A stretch of 64,000 bases of DNA, from positions 4,340,001 to 4,404,000 of the forward strand of contig NC_070558.1 in assembly GCF_026914185.1 (NCBI RefSeq), written 5' to 3'. Below the pieces are notes generated by a model, which did not search any database, had not been told where the DNA came from, and saw only the letters and a list, made by a program, of their open reading frames with translations. Both the position numbers and the translations under genes were made by a program. This stretch comes from Puccinia triticina (Eukaryota > Basidiomycota > Pucciniomycetes > Pucciniales > Pucciniaceae). Shown here one piece after another: positions 47,080 through 55,765 of this stretch (position 1 is its first letter; each line of letters starts with the position of its first letter).

Positions 47080-47576
47080 GGCGTGAGATGAGTGCGAATG
47101 AGGAGAGGAAGAATCCGATGACCTCGCCTTTTATAGTCGAGGAGGGAGCGGCAATAGTTTTTTTATCCAGCAGCAGGCCGACCGTGGACGGTGGTACCAG
47201 CTCGGTCGTTTCTTCCTGGTATGGACCCATGCACCATGGAGAGGTTGTGGGTGTCCGATCGGCACGGTGGACCAACCTCTACGAAGGAGTCCGTATCCAT
47301 CCACGGTGGTACCAGCCCGGCCAGGGATTCTTCCTGGTAAACGACGCCAATAAACCTTGTCCACAATATACGAGCAGCAGGCATCCATAAGGCTAATGGA
47401 AACCAAACACACTCACTTTATTCCTGGCGATTGAGTTGAGGCCGGTTGTACTCGACTCGCCATCAGAGGCCATTATCAGCAACAATCCTCGATCTTCTTG
47501 GGGAATAAATAGAGGTCAATTCAAGTCCTGCAGCGGTGGATCCAAGGCGGGCCAACTTAAGGTTTAGTTCAAGCGG
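47080..47576 (-). other. Upstream region of the antisense gene up to insertion A
   Basis: Contains two inverted blocks with GGTGGTACCAGC words at 47190-47330. On the minus strand there is a possible small exon MASDGESSTTGLNSIARN (47474-47418) ending at a GTGAGT donor. Its link to the main antisense gene is not established; it may be part of a longer unit interrupted by element A. Confidence 0.35.
47127..47135 (-). promoter_or_regulatory. TATA box of the antisense gene
   Basis: TATAAAAGG on the minus strand, 48 bp upstream of the ATG at 47079, an ideal position for a short leader. Confidence 0.6.
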
Positions 47577-48297
47577 TGTGGTGTGCCGCATGGTACACAT
47601 GTAGACTCAGTTCAAAGCGTGGCGCGCCGGCGCGCGGCTGGTCGAGGTGCCCTAGGATTCAAGCCTCAAGACTCAAGACTCAGCTCCCGTCAAGATCTTC
47701 GCGACGCGGCGCGCGTCGCGCCCTCAAGACGAGTTCAGGATCACTCTTCCCTTTGTTTGTTCTGCTTGTGCTCTCCGGTTGTTGTTTCTTTTTCATGGAT
47801 CCTCTGTTTTATTTTCCTTTTTCTCTACTGCGCGCTTTGGATGGGTTCAGTGGGGAGGGTTTGGTTTGTTCTCTCTTTTTGTTTCATGTTGTTTTGTTTG
47901 TCTTTGTGCGCGTGCGGGGCGTGATGACGGGTCCGCAGTCCGCTGCGCCTCCCTGAGTCTGAGTTCAGCCCCGAACTCAGACGAGGGGCGGCATGGAACC
48001 TATCTGATCCCAAGTCAGAAAATCCATCAAATCTTATCGTAGATCCTGTTTGGCGCACTCCACGCCCGATCCCGAATCTTATTGATCCCACTCGAGCTTC
48101 TCTTATCTCCTCTTTTCTCCTCAAACAACAAAACCGCCGACGCGCGCTCAACGCGGTCGTAAAATCTTTCCCCAACCTCATCGCTCCCTCGATCCTCAGC
48201 ACCCTAACCGACCAAACAACCCGGAGGGCACTCATCTCGAAAAACACTCTTTCCCTCCAACAACTGCCGCCGGCCTAGCACCGGACGGAGTTCCACA
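47577..48297 (+). repeat. Element A 5' LTR
   Basis: TGTGGTGTGCCGCATGG...GGAGTTCCACA. GC-rich ends and a T-rich middle; contains the GGGGCGGCATGGAAC and GCGCGCTCAACGC blocks shared with LTR C. Confidence 0.95.
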
Positions 48298-48299
48298 TT

Positions 48300-48347
48300 T
48301 GGTCCCCCGAGCCGGGATCGAACCAGCGACCTCAAGATTTACAGTCT
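48300..48347 (+). other. Primer-binding site, extended match to tRNA-Tyr
   Basis: Two bases after the LTR, TGGTCCCCCGAGCCGG begins a stretch complementary to the 3' half of a tRNA. On the other strand it reads as ACTGTAAATCTTGAGG, a T arm GGTTCGATCC, and GGGGGACCA. The anticodon would be GTA (Tyr). The match covers acceptor, T arm, variable loop and the anticodon arm, about 48 nt, well beyond the usual 8-18 nt. Confidence 0.8.
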
Positions 48348-48489
48348 CGCCGATTTTACGGTTTTCGAGACGCTTGGCGGTTGAGTTTCTTTTTTTTAGG
48401 TTATCTTTCCGGACGGATCCGAGTTTTACCGTCGGGAATCTTTTATTTCTGTTTTGTGTGTTCAGTAGCGGAGGCAAGGAGAGCTAGAA

Positions 48490-48599
48490 GTAAGTCCTCT
48501 CCATAAGTGCACCTCCGAGGGCTTCTACTACGAGTTTCGAAAGCATTACATCTGCCACTGCCGTGAGCCGCCTCGACTGTTTCCGCTTCTTTCGTCTAG
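48490..48599 (+). other. Leader intron-like module in element A
   Basis: The donor GTAAGT sits in the loop of a stem formed by GGAGG/CCTCC (48470-48516) with an inner GGAGAG/CTCTCC. The acceptor is a pyrimidine tract ending TTCGTCTAG at 48599. Splicing would place GCCACCATGG, a strong start context, directly after the junction. 110 nt. Confidence 0.65.
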
Positions 48600-48605
48600 G
48601 CCACC

Positions 48606-50750
48606 ATGGAAGCGTCTCAGGGCTCGGGACCGTCGCGCAAGATGGTAAAAATAAAGCCTCAAGACCGGACGCTCAGGTTCACCGGGACTCGAGTTGAAGC
48701 TTTCCTCCGCCAGTACGAGCTAGCGGCTAATCTCGACGGCGCGTCTGATGAAGACAAGGTTCTTCAGATCCCATCCTTTCTCGGAAGTGAGGATATCCAG
48801 GATGCTGTCTGGGACATGAGCGGCTACGCGACGAAGTCGTGGACAACGCTTCGTGAACAAATGATTGAACGTTGGGGTCAGGTGGATACAGTCCGGTACA
48901 CTGTCGCCGATCTTCAAGCCCTTAAAGACTCGTGGACCGCCAAGGGCGGCGTCGCCTCATTGGACGCCTATCGATCGTTTAAATCTGTGTTCGACGTCGT
49001 CTTATCTTACTTGATTCGCTACCAGCATCTATCGTCGGAGGATCTAGCCGTCGATCATTTTTTCTTCTCGTTCTCCCCCGGCTTCCAGCAGCGTATCAAG
49101 TCCTATCTAATTAAGGAGAAGAAGATGGTCAAAACGTTGGACGGGCGGTATCGTCTCCCAGTTCTTAGCGAGCTTCGACTAGCAGCCAAATCCGAGATGG
49201 AAGAGGAGGTGGCGTTTACCTCCGAGCAGATCAAACCAGAGCCGGCCACAGCTTCCACCTCTGAATTCAAGGCCTCAAATGAGATTATGCAGAAGATGGA
49301 GGTCGAGCGGCGCCCCAAGGACGCCCCTGTTTCGGATAGAGCCCCGGCCACTGTAGATGAAATCTCCAAGATGCTGCAGTCCTTCGAGCAGCGCTTGGAG
49401 AAGAAGTTCGCGGCGAAAGGCGCATCTTCCGCGCCCGGGACGCCGAGGGAGCCTCGTGGACCTTTGGTCTGCTACTACTGTCATCGCGAGGGACACGGCA
49501 CGGGACGCTGCATGGAGCTTGTTAAGGATAAGGAGGCGAATCTAGTCGAGCAGAAGGGCAGCAATTTCTTTCTGCCAAACGGCGCGCTGATCCCTTTTGA
49601 CTCATCACGCCCAATTCGGCACGTGGTGGCGTCTTTTCAGCCTAAGGCCTCGGTGGCTTCGACAGCTCCAGAATTCCGTGCCACTTGCGGCACGCTTGAG
49701 CCCTGGTACCCTCCAGCTATTTCTTCTCAGTCCTTCTCTGGCACTTATGAAGCGGATCCAGCCCGTAAGAAGCATGAATCCCCGAATCCCTACAAGGCGC
49801 CAATGGTTCCGCCTTCGGCAGCACGGAAACCATCTAGGAAGACCGCAGCGCCACCAGCAGATTCTGAAGCGGAGGATATGGACGAAGAGCCCGAGCTTTT
49901 CGAGAGGAGCCCGGCAGCGCCTTCAGCGGATTCGGTTCCGCAGAGTAAACCCGAGGCGTCTAGCAGCCCAAAGTCACCCGCTCAGAAGGTTCGATTCGAG
50001 AGGGCCATTTCCAAGGATCAGCCTCACGCGATCGAAGAGATGATCAAGAAAGTTTCGGACCTTCCGGTCCCAGGAGTTACGGTCAAGGAGCTTCTGGCGA
50101 TTTCTCCGGCCATGGCGGAGGGCTGGAAGAAGTGGGTGACGAAGAGGCGTGTGGAAGTGGGCACCGAGGAGCTGAGGACGGCTTCGGGCACGTTGTTAGC
50201 GGAGGGACCCGACCCAGAAGGCCCAGGCGCGGACTCTAGGCTCTACTCATGTCCCCTGGGTTTTCTGCCCTGCCTGATTGGGGATGAGGAGAGTGCCGCT
50301 TCTCCCATGATTGATTCTGGTTCCCAACTGAACCTGATTTCGAATGCGCTGGCTAACAAATTCAATATCAGTCCACGCGTTAATTTTAGCTCGGCGGTTT
50401 ACGGAATTGGGAATCAGTCCTGCGAATTGATAGGTGTCGCGGAGGATGTGCCGATCCGTGTTGGGCGTACGATTGTCGGATCCTGTCACTTCTGGATCAC
50501 TCGCGCCGATGGGCCTTTGATATTGGGCCGACCATTCCTCATTGATTTTGAGGCAACTCTTATCTACTCAGGGCAAGGTGGCGAGAAGATCCTGCTGCCG
50601 GATTCCGAGGGGCGGCAGATAGAGCTTTCGTTGTGCGCCACGGATCAAGGGCGGTGGGAGCGTGACTTCCCTGGCAAGGGAAGGAAGGCGGTGTTGTCCC
50701 GGATGGCGGTGGTTTGCGACGATCTCGTTGCGGAACCGCATTTTTTATGA
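48606..50750 (+). CDS. gag: Element A gag-protease
   Basis: 714-residue polyprotein starting at the ATG in GCCACCATGG. A capsid-like region occupies about residues 15-200 (RFTGTRVEAFLRQYELAA; WTTLREQMIERWG). The zinc knuckle CYYCHREGHGTGRC is near residue 288 with classical spacing. A Pro/Ser/Ala-rich acidic linker follows. The aspartic protease has DSG near residue 569 (MIDSGSQLNLISN) and ILGRPFL near 640. It ends ...EPHFL at a TGA that overlaps the first ATG of the pol frame (ATGA) and directly follows TTTTTTA, so pol can be reached by a -1 shift or by re-initiation. Gag packages the RNA; protease cuts the polyproteins. Confidence 0.93.
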   Translation: MEASQGSGPSRKMVKIKPQDRTLRFTGTRVEAFLRQYELAANLDGASDEDKVLQIPSFLGSEDIQDAVWDMSGYATKSWTTLREQMIERWGQVDTVRYTVADLQALKDSWTAKGGVASLDAYRSFKSVFDVVLSYLIRYQHLSSEDLAVDHFFFSFSPGFQQRIKSYLIKEKKMVKTLDGRYRLPVLSELRLAAKSEMEEEVAFTSEQIKPEPATASTSEFKASNEIMQKMEVERRPKDAPVSDRAPATVDEISKMLQSFEQRLEKKFAAKGASSAPGTPREPRGPLVCYYCHREGHGTGRCMELVKDKEANLVEQKGSNFFLPNGALIPFDSSRPIRHVVASFQPKASVASTAPEFRATCGTLEPWYPPAISSQSFSGTYEADPARKKHESPNPYKAPMVPPSAARKPSRKTAAPPADSEAEDMDEEPELFERSPAAPSADSVPQSKPEASSSPKSPAQKVRFERAISKDQPHAIEEMIKKVSDLPVPGVTVKELLAISPAMAEGWKKWVTKRRVEVGTEELRTASGTLLAEGPDPEGPGADSRLYSCPLGFLPCLIGDEESAASPMIDSGSQLNLISNALANKFNISPRVNFSSAVYGIGNQSCELIGVAEDVPIRVGRTIVGSCHFWITRADGPLILGRPFLIDFEATLIYSGQGGEKILLPDSEGRQIELSLCATDQGRWERDFPGKGRKAVLSRMAVVCDDLVAEPHFL
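50741..50750 (+). promoter_or_regulatory. Putative -1 frameshift signal / ATGA overlap
   Basis: T TTT TTA in the gag frame, followed at once by the gag TGA. It fits the X XXY YYZ slippery heptamer. The -1 frame continues ATG ACT TTA into pol. Confidence 0.7.
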
Positions 50751-53700
50751 CTTTAGTTAACCCTGACGTCAGCCGAGCTAATGTAGAATCTCGCTCTCGA
50801 GCTGCTGGGTTAACTCATCTTCAAGAGATTCACCGGTCGCGCTTTTCTCAATCTCAGTTTTCCTCTTTCCAAGACCGCAAAACCCAAAAACATCAAGAAA
50901 ATCAATCAAAGCCTAAAAATGTTGTTTCCGATCCACTCTCCGATTCGCAAGCGGCTTTCTTTTCTTCAAGATACCATGTACCACCAGTTTCTCAACTCTC
51001 CTCGTTTCATAGCAAGATGGCTTCGTTAGGCACTGAAGGCCAGGACTTTCGGCGGATAAGACCCTTGAGTGTGGAGGCCAGGGCGTTTGCGGAGGAAATG
51101 GGTATTGGGCGGAGGTATAGGAGTACAGAAGTAAGTTCTTTCCATAGATGCACCTCCGGGCTGGATGCCACCTCTCTGTCGAAAACCCTACGATCCGCCA
51201 CACTCGTGAGCCGCCCCCCATGTTCGATTTCTCCTTTGGTTCCAGGTGGTTCTCCATACAACCCAACTCGTCTCCGCAACGAGAATAAACTAGATCCTTC
51301 TCAATCCCGTCTCCGCAACGAGAATAAACTATCCGTTCATCAAGATGGTCTCCGTGATGAGTATAAACTATATACGTCTTCAGACGTCCTCCGCAACGAG
51401 GGTAAAACTAGACTCCGCGATGAGTTTAAACTCCCGAGCCTCCGCAACGAGGGAAAACTAAAGATCCTCCGGAATGAGGTGAAACTAGATGGTCATTGGA
51501 TGGCGGCGGAAGGGGGATTGGTGCAGTTTGGTATTGGGCGGAGGTATAGGAGTACAGAAGTAAGTTCTCTCCATAGATGCACCTCCGGGCTAGATGCCAC
51601 TCCGTTGTCGAAAACTCTACCGCGTGCCACACTCGTGAGCAATGGACGTCCCTCCGGTCTTTCTTTCGCAGACAAAGCGGCGTTTTTGGATGACGACGAG
51701 CAGCGCACTTGGTCCCTTTTGGAGCACGGTCTGCGTTTTTCGGCGCAGAAGGCCCTTCTGGAGGCGTGGTCACGGGGCGAATACCTCACATTTGCGGCCA
51801 AATACAAGCCTGTTTCCAAGAAGATCAAACCGGTGAATCAAGCTATGCCCCAGGGCCTCAATCCTCCCTTACGCCGGCCTCCTCTGTCACGCGATCCGTA
51901 TCGCGGACTCGCGCGCTCTCTTGCGGGCCCTTTTGTTCCCCAAGGGCGCGTCACGGAAGAACGCCTGGCTGTGGTCAATTTCGGTCCCGACGGGTGGCTG
52001 CGGCCTGACGAGCTTAATCTGATCAAGAACGTCTTAGCAGAGCGAAACCTAGCGATAGCCTTTACGCCATCGGAGCGCGGTCTCTTAAAAGACTCGTATG
52101 GAATGCCATACATCATTCCCGTTGTGGAGCACGCGCCGTGGCAAAAGAAAAAGATTCCGATCCCTGCGGCCAAGCTAGACGAGTATATCAAGGTCATCCG
52201 GGAGCGAGTCGAGACGGGGCTGTATGAACAGTCTACCTCCAGCTACACTTCCCCAGTCTTCTGCGTCCTCAAGAGCAACGGCAAACTTCGAGTTGTTCAC
52301 GATCTCCAGCCCCTAAATAAGGTCACCATTAAGGATGCGGGCGTGCCGCCCGCCACAGAAGAGTTTGTAGAGTCTTTTGCGGGACGGGCGTGTTACGGGC
52401 TCGGCGATATAATGGGCGGCTACGACGAGCGCGCTCTGGACCCGATTTCTCGTCCTCTCACAACCTTTGAGACTCCTCTTGGGCGTTTCCAGCTTACGCG
52501 CCTCCCTCAAGGGGCCACTAACTCTGTGGCTGTTTATCAGGCCCAGATGATGTGGATCCTTCAAGAGGAGATTCCAGATCATGCCGGTATCTTCATAGAC
52601 GATGGTGGCATCAAGGGCCCCAATTCTGATTATGATAATGCGTCTCTCTCTTGGCACCCCGGTATTCGCCGCTTCATCTGGGAATACGCCACGACATTGG
52701 AGCGCGTTCTGTTTAGGATTGAGGAGTCAGGACTCACTGTCTCCGCCTCAAAGCTTGCTGCTTGCGTGCCAGCGCTTGAGATAGTAGGGCACGTCGTCTG
52801 CAAGGAAGGGCGAAGGATGTCTCGAGGAAAGGTCAACAAGATCTTAACGTGGCCGACCCCCGTCAACGCGACAGAAATTCGCGGTTTCCTTGGAGTTGTC
52901 GTCTACGTTCGTATCTTCATTCCCGCTCTCTCTCAGCTTTGCCTTCCTCTTCGTCGCCTGACGCGCAAGGACGCCGACTGGATCTGGACGGAGGAGTGTC
53001 AAGCGGCTTTCGAAAAACTCAAGTCTATCGTGGGCAAGGACATCGTCCTTGTCAAGATCAACTACGGCCCTGACGCTGGGAAGATTAAGCTAGCTGTAGA
53101 TTCTAGTTTTCACGCGACGGGCGCGGTTCTCACGCAGGAAGACTCAAACGGACTGGATCGGCCAGCCTTGTATGAATCCCTCCTCTTCTCTGATGTCGAA
53201 TCGCGGTACTCACAGCCCAAACTGGAGCTGTGCGGCGTGGCGCGGATACTCAAGAAACTCCAGACAATCCTTTGGGGCCAACACTTCGAGCTTCAGGTTG
53301 ACGCCCACTCTCTCATTGAAATGATCAATGCGCCAAGTCTGCCTAACGCCCCGATGACGCGCTGGGTGGCCTTCATTCAACTTTTCTCGTTCGATATTGT
53401 GCACCGGCCGGGAAAAACATTCCTGATGCCTGATGGTCTGTCCCGGCGTCCTAAGGGTGAAGATGAGTCGCCTCCTGATTCTGTTTTCGACGAAGAGGAG
53501 CCCACGATCAAACCCCTAGGGTTTTGCTTGACAACTGCTAACGGTAAATATTCAGGATACCAGCAGGGGTTCTGGCGACAGTTGGAGCGCTACCTGATCG
53601 ACCTTCGGGCGCCGCATGGGATGGCGACGGAAGATTTCAGAGCTCTCAAGCGCAAATCGTCAGAGTTTTTTGCCCACGCGGGGCGCCTCATGAAGAGAGG

Positions 53701-54826
53701 CTCCCCTTGCCCGCGAATTGTTATCACGATCCCAGCAAAGCAGGATGCGGTGCTAGAGCAGCTGCATGAAGGATTAGGTCACCGCGGGGAGACAGAGACG
53801 TATCGACGCGTGGCGGAAAGATTTTGGTGGCCCTCTTTGAAGAAGAGCGTCGCGCTCTGGTGCAAGAGCTGCGAGGCATGCCAGAAGCGCGATTTGCGAC
53901 GGCCTTTAGAGATCAGAGGACCCACGGGTGAATCATCTGTTTTTGGGCGTGTGGCCATGGATGTTGTCCATATCAAAGCCCCTGGCGCTCAATACCTCAT
54001 CGTGGCCCGTGACGATTTTTCCGGTTGGGTCGAGGCTAAATTTCTGAATAACCTCAGCTCAGAGGCGGTGGCAACGTTTCTTCACGAGAACTGGACGATG
54101 CGCTACGGTTTGGCGCGATCTTATTCGACAGACGGCGGGTCTGAATTTGGCGGCAAGCTTGCGGAGATGTTGCGCGAACTTCCCGGCCAACATCGCGTCT
54201 CTACGCCTTATTACCCAGAAGGTCAAGGGATGGTCGAGCGCGGCCATGGTCCTCTGAAGGCTGCCCTTGTCAAGCTCGCCGGTGAAAGCGCGAAGAACTG
54301 TCGAAAATATCTCCCGCTTGTCTTATTCGCGGATAGGATTTCAACAAAGCGCACGACGGGGTACTCGCCTTACGAGCTCGTCTTTGGCCAGCGCGCTGTG
54401 CTGCCTATCGATCTGGAGATGGAATCCTATCTCGGAATCGACTGGGACGAAGTTCACAACACGGCCGACCTCCTAGCGGCGCGCTCACGGCAGCTGGAGC
54501 GTAGCGAAGAAGTGCGCGACCTGGCGCACCGTAAGCTGATGAAGTCACGCGAGGAATCCGTCAAGTATTGGGAGGAGAAGAACGCGAGCCGGCTCCGGAC
54601 GCCTCTCCAGCCTGGCGACATGGTGCTGGCGTACAACCGGGCCCTTGAGACACAGTGGGGCAAGCTCTTCGCCAGCCGCTGGAATGGGCCTTTTCGCGTG
54701 GTGCGTCAGGTTCCCGGTGGCTCCTATATCTTGGCGGAACTCGACGGGACCCCCTTGGCGCGGCGTTTTTCAGCAGATCAGGTAAAAAGGTATTTTTCTC
54801 GTGGAGGCACAGGAGAACAAAAGTAA
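50747..54826 (+). CDS. pol: Element A pol (RT, RNase H, integrase)
   Basis: 1359 residues from the first ATG. The first 330 residues are a linker with seven LRNExKL-type repeats flanked by two copies of an intron-like module. Reverse transcriptase spans about residues 480-700: YGLGDIMGGYDE carries the first catalytic Asp, and IFIDDGG near 614 replaces the usual YxDD. RNase H has LAVDSSF near 782. The integrase has an HHCC finger (LHEGLGHRG...CKSCEACQK, about 1005-1048), catalytic D near 1071 (MDVVH), D near 1127 (STDGGSEF) and E near 1163 (VERGH), then a GPY/F-type end (RWNGPFRVV). No chromodomain is seen. The enzyme copies element RNA into DNA and inserts it. The stop TAA lies inside a GTAAGT donor-like sequence at 54823. 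Confidence 0.94.
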   Translation: MTLVNPDVSRANVESRSRAAGLTHLQEIHRSRFSQSQFSSFQDRKTQKHQENQSKPKNVVSDPLSDSQAAFFSSRYHVPPVSQLSSFHSKMASLGTEGQDFRRIRPLSVEARAFAEEMGIGRRYRSTEVSSFHRCTSGLDATSLSKTLRSATLVSRPPCSISPLVPGGSPYNPTRLRNENKLDPSQSRLRNENKLSVHQDGLRDEYKLYTSSDVLRNEGKTRLRDEFKLPSLRNEGKLKILRNEVKLDGHWMAAEGGLVQFGIGRRYRSTEVSSLHRCTSGLDATPLSKTLPRATLVSNGRPSGLSFADKAAFLDDDEQRTWSLLEHGLRFSAQKALLEAWSRGEYLTFAAKYKPVSKKIKPVNQAMPQGLNPPLRRPPLSRDPYRGLARSLAGPFVPQGRVTEERLAVVNFGPDGWLRPDELNLIKNVLAERNLAIAFTPSERGLLKDSYGMPYIIPVVEHAPWQKKKIPIPAAKLDEYIKVIRERVETGLYEQSTSSYTSPVFCVLKSNGKLRVVHDLQPLNKVTIKDAGVPPATEEFVESFAGRACYGLGDIMGGYDERALDPISRPLTTFETPLGRFQLTRLPQGATNSVAVYQAQMMWILQEEIPDHAGIFIDDGGIKGPNSDYDNASLSWHPGIRRFIWEYATTLERVLFRIEESGLTVSASKLAACVPALEIVGHVVCKEGRRMSRGKVNKILTWPTPVNATEIRGFLGVVVYVRIFIPALSQLCLPLRRLTRKDADWIWTEECQAAFEKLKSIVGKDIVLVKINYGPDAGKIKLAVDSSFHATGAVLTQEDSNGLDRPALYESLLFSDVESRYSQPKLELCGVARILKKLQTILWGQHFELQVDAHSLIEMINAPSLPNAPMTRWVAFIQLFSFDIVHRPGKTFLMPDGLSRRPKGEDESPPDSVFDEEEPTIKPLGFCLTTANGKYSGYQQGFWRQLERYLIDLRAPHGMATEDFRALKRKSSEFFAHAGRLMKRGSPCPRIVITIPAKQDAVLEQLHEGLGHRGETETYRRVAERFWWPSLKKSVALWCKSCEACQKRDLRRPLEIRGPTGESSVFGRVAMDVVHIKAPGAQYLIVARDDFSGWVEAKFLNNLSSEAVATFLHENWTMRYGLARSYSTDGGSEFGGKLAEMLRELPGQHRVSTPYYPEGQGMVERGHGPLKAALVKLAGESAKNCRKYLPLVLFADRISTKRTTGYSPYELVFGQRAVLPIDLEMESYLGIDWDEVHNTADLLAARSRQLERSEEVRDLAHRKLMKSREESVKYWEEKNASRLRTPLQPGDMVLAYNRALETQWGKLFASRWNGPFRVVRQVPGGSYILAELDGTPLARRFSADQVKRYFSRGGTGEQK
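51131..51245 (+). other. Intron-like module 2 inside pol
   Basis: GTAAGT at 51131 lies inside a GGAGGT...ACCTCC stem (from 51111) and is followed by CACTCGTGAGCC and a pyrimidine tract ending TTGGTTCCAG at 51245. 115 nt. It is open in the pol frame; removing it would shift the frame. Confidence 0.55.
51272..51488 (+). repeat. Seven LRNExKL repeats in pol
   Basis: Units of CTCCGCAACGAGAATAAACT and variants encode LRNENKL, LRNENKL, LRDEYKL, LRNEGKT, LRDEFKL, LRNEGKL, LRNEVKL with spacers of 1-8 residues. The same unit (LRDEVKL) appears near the end of the window in element C (63957-63979). Confidence 0.85.
51560..51671 (+). other. Intron-like module 3 inside pol
   Basis: Close copy of module 2: GTAAGT at 51560 within a GGAGGT...ACCTCC stem, CACTCGTGAGC, pyrimidine tract ending CTTTCTTTCGCAG at 51671. 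112 nt. Confidence 0.55.
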
Positions 54827-54934
54827 GTCCTCCCATGTGTGCACCTCCAGGGTATTTCTACCGCTTGTTTTTTTTCGAAACCCTACTTTATGCCACGTTC
54901 GTGAGCACCGCGCCGGCCTTTGGTTCCTCCGCAG
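54823..54934 (+). other. Intron-like module 4 at the end of pol
   Basis: GTAAGT at 54823 overlaps the pol stop codon and is enclosed by GGAGG...CCTCC (54803 onward). It is followed by GTTCGTGAGC and a tract ending GGTTCCTCCGCAG at 54934. 112 nt. Confidence 0.55.
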
Positions 54935-55040
54935 TTTCTAGGCTCTTTCCCCCTTTTCTTTGCTTTTTTTCTCTTCCTCGATTAAATTCCCCGACGGCGG
55001 ACGCGAGCAGTCTAGGGACAGACTGCAAGCGTGGTGGAGA

Positions 55041-55761
55041 TGTGGTGTGCCGCATGGTACACATGTAGACTCAGTTCAAAGCGTGGCGCGCCGGCGCGCG
55101 GCTGGTCGAGGTGCCCTAGGATTCAAGCCTCAAGACTCAAGACTCAGCTCCCGTCAAGATCTTCGCGACGCGGCGCGCGTCGCGCCCTCAAGACGAGTTC
55201 AGGATCACTCTTCCCTTTGTTTGTTCTGCTTGTGCTCTCCGGTTGTTGTTTCTTTTTCATGGATCCTCTGTTTTATTTTCCTTTTTCTCTACTGCGCGCT
55301 TTGGATGGGTTCAGTGGGGAGGGTTTGGTTTGTTCTCTCTTTTTGTTTCATGTTGTTTTGTTTGTCTTTGTGCGCGTGCGGGGCGTGATGACGGGTCCGC
55401 AGTCCGCTGCGCCTCCCTGAGTCTGAGTTCAGCCCCGAACTCAGACAAGGGGCGGCATGGAACCTATCTGATCCCAAGTCAGAAAATCCATCAAATCTTA
55501 TCGTAGATCCCGTTTGGCGCACTCCACGCCCGATCCCGAATCTTATTGATCCCACTCGAGCTTCTCTTATCTCCTCTTTTCTCCTCAAACAACAAAACCG
55601 CCGACGCGCGCTCAACGCGGTCGTAAAATCTTTCCCCAACCTCATCGCTCCCTCGATCCTCAGCACCCTAACCGACCAAACAACCCGGAGGGCACTCATC
55701 TCGAAAAACACTCTTTCCCTCCAACAACTGCCGCCGGCCTAGCACCGGACGGAGTTCCACA
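55041..55761 (+). repeat. Element A 3' LTR
   Basis: Same length as the 5' LTR; differences noticed near 55447 (A for G) and near 55510 (C for T). Preceded by the purine tract GTGGTGGAGA. Confidence 0.95.
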
Positions 55762-55765
55762 GCGG

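Larger units (their letters stand above)
47577..55761 (+). mobile_element. Ty3/Gypsy retrotransposon A, complete
   Basis: LTRs 47577-48297 and 55041-55761 (721 bp each) differ at about two positions by my reading. GCGG flanks both ends (47573-47576 and 55762-55765). Order: LTR, tRNA-Tyr primer-binding site, leader with an intron-like module, gag-protease, pol (RT, RNase H, integrase), GTGGTGGAGA purine tract, LTR. All frames are intact, so it looks recently active. It sits between the protease and pol genes of element B. Confidence 0.96.

Noticed and set aside
47418..47474. First exon of the antisense gene (MASDGESSTTG...)
   Set aside because: It has a good GTGAGT donor but no acceptor that joins it in frame to the gene starting at 47079, which has its own TATA box; kept only as a possibility.
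48299..48487. Frame containing AGIEPATSRF, also near 61269
   Set aside because: A translation of the tRNA-complementary primer-binding site, a well-known source of spurious proteins.
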